A stretch of DNA of 63,470 bases, from the NCBI GenBank assembly GCA_019414345.1, contig DXMF01000003.1, forward strand, positions 1-63,470, read 5' to 3'. The DNA is from Collinsella sp. (GTDB lineage: Bacteria > Actinomycetota > Coriobacteriia > Coriobacteriales > Coriobacteriaceae). Made by a program: the position numbers and the translations under genes. Below, piece by piece: positions 17,424 to 26,195 of this stretch; the first letter of the stretch is position 1; every line of letters begins with the position of its first letter. Under the pieces are notes generated by a model. It was not told the origin of the DNA. It did not search any database and was given only the letters and a program-made list of their open reading frames with translations.

Positions 17424-18191
17424 CTATAGGTAGACCTTTTCGAGAAACGATAATGTGTCCTGAAGACGCGCTCTCTCTTTACGATCGGTCTGCCGATTTA
17501 CATAAGAAGAAAAGTCCGCAAAGAAGTCTCCGGCGTCAGCCCTCATTTGCTCTATTAGCTCCAAGCGAGCCGAAGGCGGCAACAAACCCGCAAGTCGAAC
17601 AATATCCGAGCGATGCTTTCGTCGATCTTTATCGTTGCAATGGCGCCCTTCTTCATAGCTCCTATTGATATCAATGTGTGCACGCATCTTGAGGGGAATG
17701 ATATGGAGCGCATCGAGCAACGTAATGCCCTCTACGTTCGTTGCGTTGTCGCGAATAAATTCGTAGTAGCCATCGTCGAGAATAATTGCCGAAAGACTTG
17801 ATACGGCCCCGTCAAAGGAAAGAGGTGCCACTTCGCTCGTTTCATCTTCGAGCACAAAATCAGGATGTCGGGCGAATAGCTCAATTTGGCCGGGATAGTC
17901 TAGGACTTGCCTTGATCCTTCGGGCAAACAGAACCGATAGTAAGTGCACTTTCCATCGCCGACCTTCCCAGTCTCATATCCGACAGCTTTGATAAATGCC
18001 CACAATGCAGTGGCGAATTCAACGCCTTCCCCATCAACAATTACGACGATATCCAAGTCTTCAGTAGCTCTAAACGAATCGCCCTCATTGTCAAATAGAA
18101 CGCTGCAGGCCCCTCCACCAATAAGGACGTAACCGCCTTTACAGCCGCTCATGGCATCGGCAAATCGCTCTATTCCCCTCACTTTTGACAT
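17424..18191 (-). CDS. nucleotidyltransferase, AbiEii-like candidate toxin
   Basis: 255 residues from the ATG at 18191, which has GGAGG 5 nt upstream and overlaps the preceding gene by 13 nt. The N-terminus shows a minimal nucleotidyltransferase signature: IGGGACS at 24-30, then RATEDLDI with D45 and D47, the expected metal ligands. This matches the AbiEii/type IV toxin superfamily GG...R.T.DLD pattern. The C-terminal half is helical, with a KMRAHIDINR-KHRSDIVRL stretch as in that family. Composition is more AT-rich than neighbours. Function as a toxin is inferred from the family and from the paired upstream gene; it could instead be an antibiotic-modifying-like enzyme. Confidence 0.7.
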   Translation of the reverse strand: MSKVRGIERFADAMSGCKGGYVLIGGGACSVLFDNEGDSFRATEDLDIVVIVDGEGVEFATALWAFIKAVGYETGKVGDGKCTYYRFCLPEGSRQVLDYPGQIELFARHPDFVLEDETSEVAPLSFDGAVSSLSAIILDDGYYEFIRDNATNVEGITLLDALHIIPLKMRAHIDINRSYEEGRHCNDKDRRKHRSDIVRLAGLLPPSARLELIEQMRADAGDFFADFSSYVNRQTDRKERARLQDTLSFLEKVYL

Positions 18192-19201
18192 ATCGTCCTC
18201 CTGAGCTGTTCGACCGCGTCGAGCAGACGATCTTCTTTGTAATCTGCTTTTGCGCAAGCAACGTATAAGGAAAACGGGTCGACACACTGCAAACCCGTCG
18301 CGTCAAAACTAATATCGGACGGCGCGTCCACGGGATACGACCAGACCTCAATCACAACTGCCGCCGGTTCGTACCACTGAGCCTCCAGCCATCTGTCGCC
18401 CATATGCTCTTTCAAGGCCTCTAGCTGATATTTTTCGAGAGCAATGGTTGGAGCAGAGTCTTCATGGGCAAGGTCGGACATATAGCTAAGGGCAGACACA
18501 CCGGAAAGCAGCGCATCAACGGCACGTAGCTCTGTTCTCTCGATAACCTTCTTGAGCCGGATTCGCTCTAAAACTGGCGTGCGAAGATAGTCCTCAAACC
18601 CATCTAGCAACGTCTCGGTCGACAGCCCGGCGTCGCACAATATACGCTTTTTGCCGTCCCGCATAATCAACCCAGGAGCTATAGCGGCGATTTCCGAAAG
18701 ATAGCCGCTGACGCTTGCCGCGCTTTTGCCACACAGACGCGCTAGGTCGCCGGCGGAGCAGTCAACCCATCGTCCCGCAATGAGATTTAGGACGATTCGT
18801 TGAGATTGGGGCGAAAGCGGAGCAGCGGGAGAAGCACCCAGCACCTCATCGGAAATAACGGCTCCGATAAACGGCAGGAACGCATTTCGCTCATCTCGGA
18901 TATATGCGATTCCCTCCGAAGAAAGCGCGCGCATAAAACCTAAATCCATAGCATCCCAGCAAATTGCCACCGGGCGAGCACCTATCTTGCACACTGCATT
19001 GACGAGATTTCGCGCCGAAATGACACTGGGCGGTTCTTTTGGCTCGGCAACAATAAAACGGCCTTGCTCAGACATGCCGAGCCGTGCCAAGCGAAGCGAA
19101 TACCGCTCAAGATACATGCGAGGAATCTGCATCTCAACTGGCTCCGGGTCGATGGCGAGCTCTAAAGAGAAGAGTCTTTTTGGGAGACAATTTAGCAGCA
19201 T
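18179..19201 (-). CDS. winged-helix protein, candidate antitoxin/repressor of the AbiE-like pair
   Basis: 340 residues from the ATG at 19201 (a TTG two codons earlier is possible; AAGGG lies about 9 nt before the ATG). Residues 130-215 look like a winged helix (CSAGDLARLCGKSAASVSGYL as recognition region, then RDGKKRILCDAG as wing). The N-terminal third and the C-terminal region have no motif I know. The genetic order, regulator first and overlapping the nucleotidyltransferase by 13 nt, is that of AbiEi-AbiEii pairs, but the domain layout differs from the classic AbiEi, whose DNA-binding part is N-terminal. Identity as an antitoxin is inferred. Confidence 0.6.
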   Translation of the reverse strand: MLLNCLPKRLFSLELAIDPEPVEMQIPRMYLERYSLRLARLGMSEQGRFIVAEPKEPPSVISARNLVNAVCKIGARPVAICWDAMDLGFMRALSSEGIAYIRDERNAFLPFIGAVISDEVLGASPAAPLSPQSQRIVLNLIAGRWVDCSAGDLARLCGKSAASVSGYLSEIAAIAPGLIMRDGKKRILCDAGLSTETLLDGFEDYLRTPVLERIRLKKVIERTELRAVDALLSGVSALSYMSDLAHEDSAPTIALEKYQLEALKEHMGDRWLEAQWYEPAAVVIEVWSYPVDAPSDISFDATGLQCVDPFSLYVACAKADYKEDRLLDAVEQLRRTICQK

Positions 19202-19260
19202 GTCCAATCACCCTTTTCATTTCAGTTACATTTTAGAATCTATCTGAAATTATACTGAAT
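19202..19260 (-). promoter_or_regulatory. AT-rich upstream region of the winged-helix gene with palindromic half-sites
   Basis: TTTCAG and CTGAAA flank an AT-rich core, and a further ACTGAA follows. On the minus strand CAGTATAATTTCAG contains a TATAAT -10 box. An autoregulatory operator is plausible but unproven. Confidence 0.4.
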
Positions 19261-19305
19261 CGTATAAAACGCTCAATCATCAAAGCCAAGCGCACCATTC
19301 AAAAC

Positions 19306-19352
19306 GCAACAAGGGGCTCCCCCGTTCTTTAACGGGGGAGCCCCTTGCCATG
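19306..19352. terminator. terminator of pcrA
   Basis: AAGGGGCTCCCCCG and CGGGGGAGCCCCTT form a near-perfect 14-bp stem with an 8-nt loop. It is a direct repeat of the terminator at 17353-17402. The pcrA stop lies 215 nt away, beyond the 83-bp repeat. Confidence 0.7.
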
Positions 19353-19458
19353 TCTAAGTATTCAGCCCACCCGGCCCTCCAGACCAAAAAGCGAACGGGC
19401 AAAGCGACGTTCGCAAGCAACGTTATCTAAGGACCTGGGCGGGCGTATGGGGCAACAT

Positions 19459-19541
19459 CGATCGCGAGTTCCGCACGAGCCGGAGAGCACTTAATGTGCT
19501 CTCCGTGCGAGCAGGACTGTCCGAGCAGGCGACCAAACCCC
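19459..19541. repeat. 83-bp inverted repeat, copy 2
   Basis: Exact reverse complement of 17220-17302. It holds the palindrome GAGAGCACTTAATGTGCTCTC. The outer arms are degenerate compared with copy 1. Together the two copies bracket the nucleotidyltransferase and winged-helix genes. Confidence 0.85.
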
Positions 19542-19566
19542 CCGGCGCGCCCGGTCAACCTCGCAG

Positions 19567-22470
19567 TTAGGCATTCAGCTTGACGATCGGAGCGAAGCCC
19601 TTCATTAGCTTTTTGGTCTGGCCGGTCTTTTCGAACTGGACCTCGATCATGTCTCCGGCGACCGAGATCACGGTACCCGTGCCAAAGGTCTTGTGGCTCA
19701 CGGTATCGCCCGCGGCAAAGTCCTGCGGCGCGCTGGCGCGATCAACCTTGCGCTCCACCGTCGGGGACACCTTGGACGAGGGCTTTTTGGCTCGCGGTGT
19801 GCCCGAGCCAAAGGTCGAGGCAACACGGCCAGCGTCGGGCGAGACCCCACGATGGCGCTCGGTCCCGTAACTGCTGCCACCAAAGAAATCGTCAAAGCTC
19901 GATCCGCCACGCGAACCGGAACCGCCGGTCGAGCGCGTATGCGAACCAAATACCTTGCCGCCATACATATCCGAACCCATGCCCGAGCCAAAGGTGCCGT
20001 GACGGTCGCCGCGCTTCTCCCAACCCGTGCCTTCAAAACCGGCAGAACCGATACCGCTAAACTCGATATCCTCAAACGGAATCTCGTTGAGGAAGCGCGA
20101 GCGCGGGTTGGCAGAGGTCGAGCCGTAGGTGCGACGCGTGGCCGCATAGGTCAGGAACAGGCGCTTACGGGCACGCGTGATGGCGACGTAGGCCAGGCGA
20201 CGCTCCTCCTCGAGCTTGCCCGGGTCATCGCTGCCGCCAAAGTCGTGCACGTGCGGGAAGATACCCTCCTCCATGCCGGCCACGAACACCGCCGGGAACT
20301 CCAGGCCCTTGGCGGAGTGGATGGTCATCATGGTAATGGCATGCGTCTCGCCGGCCAGGGAATCCAAGTCGGAGCGCAGGGCCAGCCACTCCATGAGTGC
20401 CGGCAGCGCCTTACAGGTGAGCGGACCGTAGGTGCGCTCAATCTCGTCGGCATGCACGGCACCCGCCGGCAGCTCCGTCGGCGCGGCATACGCGTTGCCC
20501 GCGATGGCGGCGGCCAGGGCATCCTGCGGTGAGAGCGCCGGGGCGGCTAGGCTATCGAGCGGATTGGAACCTGCGGCATCGCGCGCGCCGACAAGTGCCT
20601 CAAACGAGGATGCCGGGGCAGATGGCCCCGGTTCGGGCGCAGGCGCGCTCACCACGACGGGCTCGGGCTCGGCGCCGGCAGGCACGTCGGCAACACCGGC
20701 TGCGCGCAGCTCTTCCAAGCTCTCGAGCGTACCCTCGATATCCTCGTGCGTCTCCTCAAATTCGGCAGCGACGCCCAGGAATTCCTGGATGTTCTCGGCG
20801 CGGCTCTCGGACTCCATGGTGCCCTCGGCGCGAAACGCCTGCAGTAGGCCCGTCTTATCGACAATCATCTCGACGACGTCCTTGAGCTCGCCGTCCATGC
20901 GGCGGCCCTCGCGCACCAGCGACACAAAGCTCGACAGGCCGTTGCGCACCTTGGCGCTAAACATGCCGGTCTCGGCGCACGCGATCTCGCAAGCCTGGAA
21001 GAACGAGCAGCGGTTGTCGCGTGCCAGCTGCTCGATCTTTTGGATCGAGGTGGAACCGATGCCGCGGCGAGGTGTGTTGATGACGCGCTTGACGCTCATC
21101 TCGTCGGCCGGGTTCACGATCATCTTGAGGTAGGCCATGACGTCGCGGATCTCAGCACGGTCGAAGAATCGCGTGCCGCCCACGATCTTGTAGGGCACGC
21201 CCGCGCGCAGAAACATATCTTCGAGAATACGCGACTGGGCGTTGGTGCGATAGAACACGGCAATGTCGTCGTAGCTCGTGCCTTTGGCATGCAGCTTCTC
21301 GATCTCGCCGGCAATCCAGCGGCCCTCGTCGCGCTCGTCGCTCGCCTGGAAGGCCTGGATCTTCTCGCCATCGCCCTCGGCCGTAAACAGGCGCTTGTCC
21401 TTGCGCTGCGAGTTGTGGCGTACCACGGCGTTGGCGGCGTTCAGGATATGACCCGTGGAACGATAGTTCTGCTCCAGCTTGACGGTCTTGCAGTTTTTAA
21501 AATCCTTCTCAAAGTCCAGGATATTGGTGATGTCGGCGCCACGCCAGCTGTAAATGGACTGGTCATCGTCGCCCACGACCATGAGGTTTTGGTACTTGGC
21601 GGCCAGCAGGTTGGCGATTTCGTACTGGACGTGGTTGGTGTCCTGATACTCGTCGACGCTAATGTAGCGGAAGCGCTCTTGGTACTTATCGAGCACCTCG
21701 GGGCGGGTGCGCAGCAGCTCAAGCGCGCGCACGAGCAGGTCGTCGAAGTCCATCGCATTGGCGGCGCGCAAGCGACGCTCCAGCTCCAAGTAGACCTGTG
21801 CGGCCTTTTTATCGTTGGGGCTATCGGCGCTCTTGAGCATGTCCTCGGGGCCGATCATGGCGTTTTTGGCCGAGCTGATCTTGCTGCGGATCATGTTGAT
21901 GGGGAACTGCTTTTGCTCGATGCCGAGCGCCTGCATAATGTCGCGCACCATGCGCTTTGAGTCATCGTCATCGTAGATGGTGAACTGGCCGGTGTAGCCC
22001 AGCAGGTCGGCGTCCTCGCGCAGCATGCGCACGCACATGGCATGGAAGGTGCACACCCACATGCCGCGGGTACCGCTGGGAATGAGCGCCGCCAGACGCT
22101 CGCGCATCTCGGCCGCGGCCTTGTTGGTAAACGTGATGGCAAGAACCTGCCAAGGCTTAACACCCAGGTCGCCGAGCATATGTGCGATGCGGAAGGTCAA
22201 GACGCGGGTCTTGCCCGAGCCGGCGCCGGCGAGCACCAGCAACGGACCCTCGGTGGACAGGACCGCCTCGCGCTGGGCGGGATTAAGGCTGTCAATGTCG
22301 ACGAGCGGCTTGGCGGGCTTGGGCGCCGGCGCGGGAGCGTCGTAGATGTCGAGCGGGACGAGCTCGGGCTCCGGCGCTGCAGGGGCGGTGTATGCATCGA
22401 GCGGCACGGGTTCCGGCGCGGGCGGCACGGGTACCGCGGCGTTCCTTTCCCAGGGCAGGGGCTGGGTCAT
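19567..22470 (-). CDS. pcrA: UvrD/PcrA-type 3'-5' DNA helicase
   Basis: 967 residues from the ATG at 22470 (GAGGAG 6 nt upstream). Superfamily 1A helicase for repair and replication restart. Walker A AGAGSGKTR, VDEYQDTN, DDDQSIYSWRGA and TIHSAKGLEFP motifs are all visible. The C-terminus ends in a Tudor-like PcrA domain (HKTFGTGTVISV). Two unusual stretches are seen: an N-terminal Pro/Ala-rich extension of about 65 residues before LNPAQREAV, and an Ala/Pro-rich insert of about 95 residues within the 2B/2A region before CKALPALMEWL. Both look disordered. Confidence 0.95.
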   Translation of the reverse strand: MTQPLPWERNAAVPVPPAPEPVPLDAYTAPAAPEPELVPLDIYDAPAPAPKPAKPLVDIDSLNPAQREAVLSTEGPLLVLAGAGSGKTRVLTFRIAHMLGDLGVKPWQVLAITFTNKAAAEMRERLAALIPSGTRGMWVCTFHAMCVRMLREDADLLGYTGQFTIYDDDDSKRMVRDIMQALGIEQKQFPINMIRSKISSAKNAMIGPEDMLKSADSPNDKKAAQVYLELERRLRAANAMDFDDLLVRALELLRTRPEVLDKYQERFRYISVDEYQDTNHVQYEIANLLAAKYQNLMVVGDDDQSIYSWRGADITNILDFEKDFKNCKTVKLEQNYRSTGHILNAANAVVRHNSQRKDKRLFTAEGDGEKIQAFQASDERDEGRWIAGEIEKLHAKGTSYDDIAVFYRTNAQSRILEDMFLRAGVPYKIVGGTRFFDRAEIRDVMAYLKMIVNPADEMSVKRVINTPRRGIGSTSIQKIEQLARDNRCSFFQACEIACAETGMFSAKVRNGLSSFVSLVREGRRMDGELKDVVEMIVDKTGLLQAFRAEGTMESESRAENIQEFLGVAAEFEETHEDIEGTLESLEELRAAGVADVPAGAEPEPVVVSAPAPEPGPSAPASSFEALVGARDAAGSNPLDSLAAPALSPQDALAAAIAGNAYAAPTELPAGAVHADEIERTYGPLTCKALPALMEWLALRSDLDSLAGETHAITMMTIHSAKGLEFPAVFVAGMEEGIFPHVHDFGGSDDPGKLEEERRLAYVAITRARKRLFLTYAATRRTYGSTSANPRSRFLNEIPFEDIEFSGIGSAGFEGTGWEKRGDRHGTFGSGMGSDMYGGKVFGSHTRSTGGSGSRGGSSFDDFFGGSSYGTERHRGVSPDAGRVASTFGSGTPRAKKPSSKVSPTVERKVDRASAPQDFAAGDTVSHKTFGTGTVISVAGDMIEVQFEKTGQTKKLMKGFAPIVKLNA

Positions 22471-22616
22471 GGGCGACTCCTCATCTGACGGACGGCGCGC
22501 CTGCGGGCAGCGCCATAGTTTGAGCCGTACCAGTATACCGAGCCGCGCGGACACCGACGCAAATCACACCACGACTCCGTGCGCCACCGTCAGACCCGCC
22601 CCAGCGGATTTGGCGC

Positions 22617-22645
22617 AATGGGGTCAGGTTGCTTTGCACCAATCT
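22617..22645. repeat. GGTGCAAAG-type intergenic repeat, copy 2
   Basis: AATGGGGTCAGGTTGCTTTG followed by CACCAA is the reverse complement of the second half of the 10238-10286 element, with one internal change. It lies in the 333-bp gap 22471-22803 upstream of pcrA. That gap otherwise contains only a doubtful 87-codon open frame. Confidence 0.6.
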
Positions 22646-22803
22646 ATTGACAATCACGGAACCGCCGATGTCATGGCCACGGTAGCGAGCGGCGGCCAGG
22701 GCGAACAAATTGGCATGAAAAGAGGGCGGCATAGACCTTTTGGTCATGCCACCCCCTTTGAATGACAAGTTGTCGCCCTGGCCGTCGCGCAGCGTCAACT
22801 AAG

Positions 22804-23778
22804 TTAGAGGCCGAGCATCGGCTCCAGGACAAAGAAGTACGCGAGAACCACGATGCCCAGGATGATGCGGTAGACGCCGAAGCACTTAAAGTCGTGACGC
22901 CGCACGAAGCCCATAAGCCACTTGATGGCAATGAGCGACACCACAAAGGCGACGACGCAGCCCACGCCCAGGATGGCGATTTCGTTGGTGCCGAACGTGC
23001 CGCCCTTAATAAAGTACTTGACCAGCTTGAGCGCACTCGCACCAAACATGACGGGAATGGCCAGGAAGAACGTGAACTTAGACGCCACCGAGCGCGTGCA
23101 GCCCAGCAGCAGGCCGCCGATGATCGTGGAGCCGGAGCGCGATGTGCCCGGAATCAGCGAAAGCACTTGGAAGCAACCGATACCCAGCGCGGTCTTCCAG
23201 CTCAGATCCTCGAGCGTAGTGATGGAGCCAAAGTCCAGGTTATCGTCATCGTCTGAAGCGGCAGCCGCAGCGGGAGTGGCAAAATGCGCACCAGCGGGGC
23301 GTCCGCCCGCCACCACGGCACGCGAACCAAACGAACCGGCAAGAGCAGCCTGGTCGCGCTTGTTCGCGCGCCAGTTCTCGATCACAATAAACAGCACGCC
23401 GTACACAATGAGCGCCAGCGCCACGACGGGAGCATTATAGAAATGCTCCTCCATCCAGTCGTTAAGCGGCAGACCGATCGCCGCGGCGGGAATGCAGCCG
23501 AGCACAATCTTGCCCCATAGCACCCAGGTGTCGCGACGGCCCTCCTTGCCCTTGCTGGGAGAAAACGGGTTGAGGTCGTAGAAGAACAAAACGCAGACGG
23601 CCAAAATGGCGCCAAGCTGAATCACGACCAGGAACATATTCCAGAACGTCTCGCTCACGTTCATCTTGACGAACTCGTCCACCAAGATCATGTGACCGGT
23701 CGACGAAACAGGCAGCCATTCGGTGATGCCCTCGACCAGGCCCATGAAGGCAGATTTTAGAAGCTCAATGATATCCAA
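22804..23778 (-). CDS. uppP: undecaprenyl-diphosphatase UppP (BacA)
   Basis: 324 residues from a TTG at 23778, with GAGGGGG 5-6 nt upstream; this places the conserved DIIELLKSAFMGLVEGITEW at the N-terminus, as in the family. It recycles the undecaprenyl carrier for cell-wall synthesis at the membrane. EGITEWLPVSSTGH and GTSRSGST are the catalytic motifs. It is longer than the usual 270 residues because of an insert of about 45 residues in a loop, Ala/Gly-rich and then DDDD-rich, between the third-to-fourth membrane segments and the LEDLSWKTALGIG helix. Confidence 0.93.
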   Translation of the reverse strand: MDIIELLKSAFMGLVEGITEWLPVSSTGHMILVDEFVKMNVSETFWNMFLVVIQLGAILAVCVLFFYDLNPFSPSKGKEGRRDTWVLWGKIVLGCIPAAAIGLPLNDWMEEHFYNAPVVALALIVYGVLFIVIENWRANKRDQAALAGSFGSRAVVAGGRPAGAHFATPAAAAASDDDDNLDFGSITTLEDLSWKTALGIGCFQVLSLIPGTSRSGSTIIGGLLLGCTRSVASKFTFFLAIPVMFGASALKLVKYFIKGGTFGTNEIAILGVGCVVAFVVSLIAIKWLMGFVRRHDFKCFGVYRIILGIVVLAYFFVLEPMLGL

Positions 23779-24025
23779 AGGGACCCCCTCGTTAGACACC
23801 CGCCGATATTGTTCTGCGGACGGTGCGGGCGATGTCCCATTATCAACCGTTGGCGGCGCGCCTGCGCCTACCCTTACCAAAAAACTCGCCCGTTCACAGA
23901 ATTGCGAGCGGTCAAACCCAAATCCTTGGGTATAACTGCAACAAGATAAAGTGTCCGGCGGCCACGCATCCGCGCCCGCCCGACGCACGAGCCCCGCGCC
24001 CGTGCGATAGACCAAGGAGGAAACC

Positions 24026-24463
24026 ATGAACGAGGGCTATACCAAGGTATTTGTTTCGCTCGACGGTACTGAGCAGCAGGATTTTGTGCTCGCACGCGCC
24101 ATCAAGGTCGCCGCGAACAACGGCGCCAAGCTGATTATCGGCCACGTTATCGATTCCACGGCACTCGAGAGCGCTGGTTCCTATCCGGTCGATCTGGTCA
24201 ACGGACTGGAGGAGGCATTTAAGAACTCCATCGCCAAGCAGCTCGAAGAGGCCAAGGCCAATCCCGATATTCCCGAGGTCGAGGTCATGATTCGCGCCGG
24301 CCGTATTCGCGAGACGCTCAAAGACGAGATGCTCGACGTGGTGAAGCCCGACTTGGTGCTCTGCGGCGCACGCGGCCTGTCCTCGATCAAGTATGCGCTC
24401 CTGGGTTCGATTTCGACGTTCCTGCTGCGCAATACGGACTGCGACATCTTGGTCGTGAAGTAG
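24026..24463 (+). CDS. universal stress protein (UspA family)
   Basis: 145 residues. One Usp domain. The C-terminal LVLCGARGLSSIKYALLGSIS segment resembles the nucleotide-binding G-2x-G-9x-G-(S/T) motif. The role is in stress survival; the molecular action is unknown. AAGGAGG lies 5-6 nt before the ATG. It diverges from uppP. A TATAAC at 23931-23936 may be its -10 box. Confidence 0.88.
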   Translation: MNEGYTKVFVSLDGTEQQDFVLARAIKVAANNGAKLIIGHVIDSTALESAGSYPVDLVNGLEEAFKNSIAKQLEEAKANPDIPEVEVMIRAGRIRETLKDEMLDVVKPDLVLCGARGLSSIKYALLGSISTFLLRNTDCDILVVK

Positions 24464-24519
24464 CAAACGTACGCCTAACGCATCGCGGAGCGCAAGCCCA
24501 CGTGCCCAAGTCTTCCAAG

Positions 24520-24553
24520 AGCGGGACCACCATTACGGTGGCCCCGCTTTGCT
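24520..24553. terminator. terminator between the Usp gene and hipA
   Basis: AGCGGGACCACC and GGTGGCCCCGCT pair with one mismatch around ATTAC. TTGCTTT follows on the plus strand. It serves the Usp gene and possibly hipA, which ends at 24554. Confidence 0.75.
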
Positions 24554-25843
24554 TTAGGCTGAGAATTGCTCCAGAACCCTCATTCTCTCAACGGAATCCG
24601 TCTGAATTTTCAGAGCGACCCGACCCAAATCTCCGGTTGCAGAGGCAAGTTCTGCAAGCTGGGCAGACACCTCTTCAGCCACTTCCGCCGCGATGTTCTT
24701 GATCATCTTGAGTGGCAGATGCAAATCTTGAGACATGAATTCGAAATCTTCAGGAGTCACCCCATCGATCACCCGGTGATCCCCAATATCAATCCCAAGA
24801 TTATGGTCGTATCCCATTATCGTCGTGCAAACAATATCGTATGCAGGGGCCAACCTCTTTTCCCGCCAACTCGGACTATAAAGAAACGAATGGTTCTTGA
24901 GATGCGAGTCGCAATTCCCCAACGCATAATCGACCATTACCTGACGAGCGAACATTTGAGTATCAGCAATTACGTTAGACGATTGCTCTCTTATCAATCG
25001 GCCGCAAAGAGCCATATAGCAGCTATCGGGACGTGTCTCGTATTTCATATACGAAGGCCAGCCAACCGCTTGGCAAAAATCCTCCTGATGCAGCCTCAGA
25101 GGCACATCGAATCCGCTCATCGACGGCGGCTCATTGCTCCAGATTCTGTCATAACGCTCGGAAAAGAACGCACCAGGAATCGTATCCGAAGCTTCTGAAC
25201 GGGCAATTTCAAGCCCAGCAGCAGACGCTGCCGTCATGCAAATTAATTCGTTGAACGGCAAATCCGGATGTTTAGTTGAAGCAATCTTGACTATGTGAGT
25301 CGAGGGGGCAGAGCCGAGCGGCAGCATCCAATCCCCCGACCCGGCCTTTTTTGCATCTTTACCGCGCGGTAAAAACCAACCGGTTTTAGACTGAGCGCCC
25401 GCCAACGACAGCCTCGAATCCTGCATATCATTTGCAATCTCAAACACTTCCGCCTTAGAAAGTGCCTCAAAATCCTCGTCTTGCAGAGGACGATAGCCCG
25501 GATCGTAGCTCGATTTCTCATCGCCGAGAAACCTCAAGGCACCAACGCACTCATCGCCCAAACGCTCGAGCATCGATAAATAGTCTGACTGGGGGATTTG
25601 AAAACGCATCGACAGCTCATGCCGAACCGGGCCCTCGGGAAGCATGCCCGAAAAGAAGGCCGAAAACTCATTGCTGGCATATGGCTCATGTCGCAAGGGA
25701 AGAGAAGCTGAGAGTGCGGCGGCATCGTCGCGTTCAAGATATCCCTCATCATATGCAAACGTCTCGTTTACGGGGTCGGCCCTCTCAAATTCTCCGACCA
25801 GCTCAAACGTTCCCCGATACTCACGATAAACCTTTAATGCCAT
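24554..25843 (-). CDS. hipA: HipA-type serine/threonine kinase toxin
   Basis: 429 residues. HipA toxins phosphorylate glutamyl-tRNA synthetase in E. coli and trigger persistence; the target here is unknown. The regulatory autophosphorylation loop is SLAGAQSK (S146), the ATP lysine is K186 in THIVK, the catalytic loop is NCDSHLKN with D312, and the metal aspartate is D336 in YDIV. All key residues are present, so the kinase looks active. Start overlaps the hipB stop by about 10 nt. The AT-richer base use marks it as accessory. Confidence 0.92.
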   Translation of the reverse strand: MALKVYREYRGTFELVGEFERADPVNETFAYDEGYLERDDAAALSASLPLRHEPYASNEFSAFFSGMLPEGPVRHELSMRFQIPQSDYLSMLERLGDECVGALRFLGDEKSSYDPGYRPLQDEDFEALSKAEVFEIANDMQDSRLSLAGAQSKTGWFLPRGKDAKKAGSGDWMLPLGSAPSTHIVKIASTKHPDLPFNELICMTAASAAGLEIARSEASDTIPGAFFSERYDRIWSNEPPSMSGFDVPLRLHQEDFCQAVGWPSYMKYETRPDSCYMALCGRLIREQSSNVIADTQMFARQVMVDYALGNCDSHLKNHSFLYSPSWREKRLAPAYDIVCTTIMGYDHNLGIDIGDHRVIDGVTPEDFEFMSQDLHLPLKMIKNIAAEVAEEVSAQLAELASATGDLGRVALKIQTDSVERMRVLEQFSA

Positions 25844-26079
25844 GAGCCGTCGCCCCTCTCCCTCAGGATCAAATCGACCCCCAAGCTGTTAGCGATTTGA
25901 AGGGTTTGGCGAAGATTGGCACCCGCCTTTCCACGCTCAAGCTCGCTCACAAAGCGCAAACTGCACTGGTTGAAATCAGCCACATCGCGTTGGGTATAAC
26001 CGAGCTTCTTCCGGCGCTCACGCAAATATGCACCGAGTTCAGCTGGGTCAAAAATCGTTCGCTCATTCCAGTCTTGCAT
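25834..26079 (-). CDS. hipB: HipB-type antitoxin, HTH XRE repressor
   Basis: 81 residues. The helix-turn-helix covers about residues 14-70 (LRERRKKLGYTQRDVADF then LRFVSELERGK). It binds HipA and the operators just upstream. AGGGGA lies 5 nt before the ATG. The short C-terminal tail (LRERGDGSWH) ends in Trp-His, comparable to the destabilising tail of E. coli HipB (comparison from memory). Confidence 0.92.
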   Translation of the reverse strand: MQDWNERTIFDPAELGAYLRERRKKLGYTQRDVADFNQCSLRFVSELERGKAGANLRQTLQIANSLGVDLILRERGDGSWH

Positions 26080-26090
26080 GCTAATCCCCT

Positions 26091-26116
26091 ATGATTATCC
26101 CAAACGGGATAATCAT
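26091..26116. promoter_or_regulatory. HipB operator 1
   Basis: Perfect palindrome with 11-bp arms: ATGATTATCCC and GGGATAATCAT around AAAC. The core TATCC-N6-GGATA resembles the E. coli HipB operator TATCC-N8-GGATA. A minus-strand TATGAT -10 box at 26112-26117 overlaps it. Confidence 0.8.
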
Positions 26117-26131
26117 AGCACATCATGATGG

Positions 26132-26153
26132 AATTATCCCGTTTGGGATAATT
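26132..26153. promoter_or_regulatory. HipB operator 2
   Basis: AATTATCCC and GGGATAATT around GTTT, a perfect 9-bp palindrome with the same core in the opposite orientation. The centres of the two operators are 39 bp apart, close to four helical turns, so two HipB dimers could sit on one face of the DNA. Confidence 0.8.
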
Positions 26154-26195
26154 GTCTTAACGTGAATGACGCTCCGGGACGTTACACCGCGACGA

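Noticed and set aside
22481..22744. Possible 87-codon minus-strand gene just upstream of pcrA
   Set aside because: It has a GGGGGTGG before its ATG and ends 10 nt before pcrA, but it runs through a dispersed repeat and the product is Arg/Gly-rich without motifs. Probably the pcrA leader; not supported enough to list.
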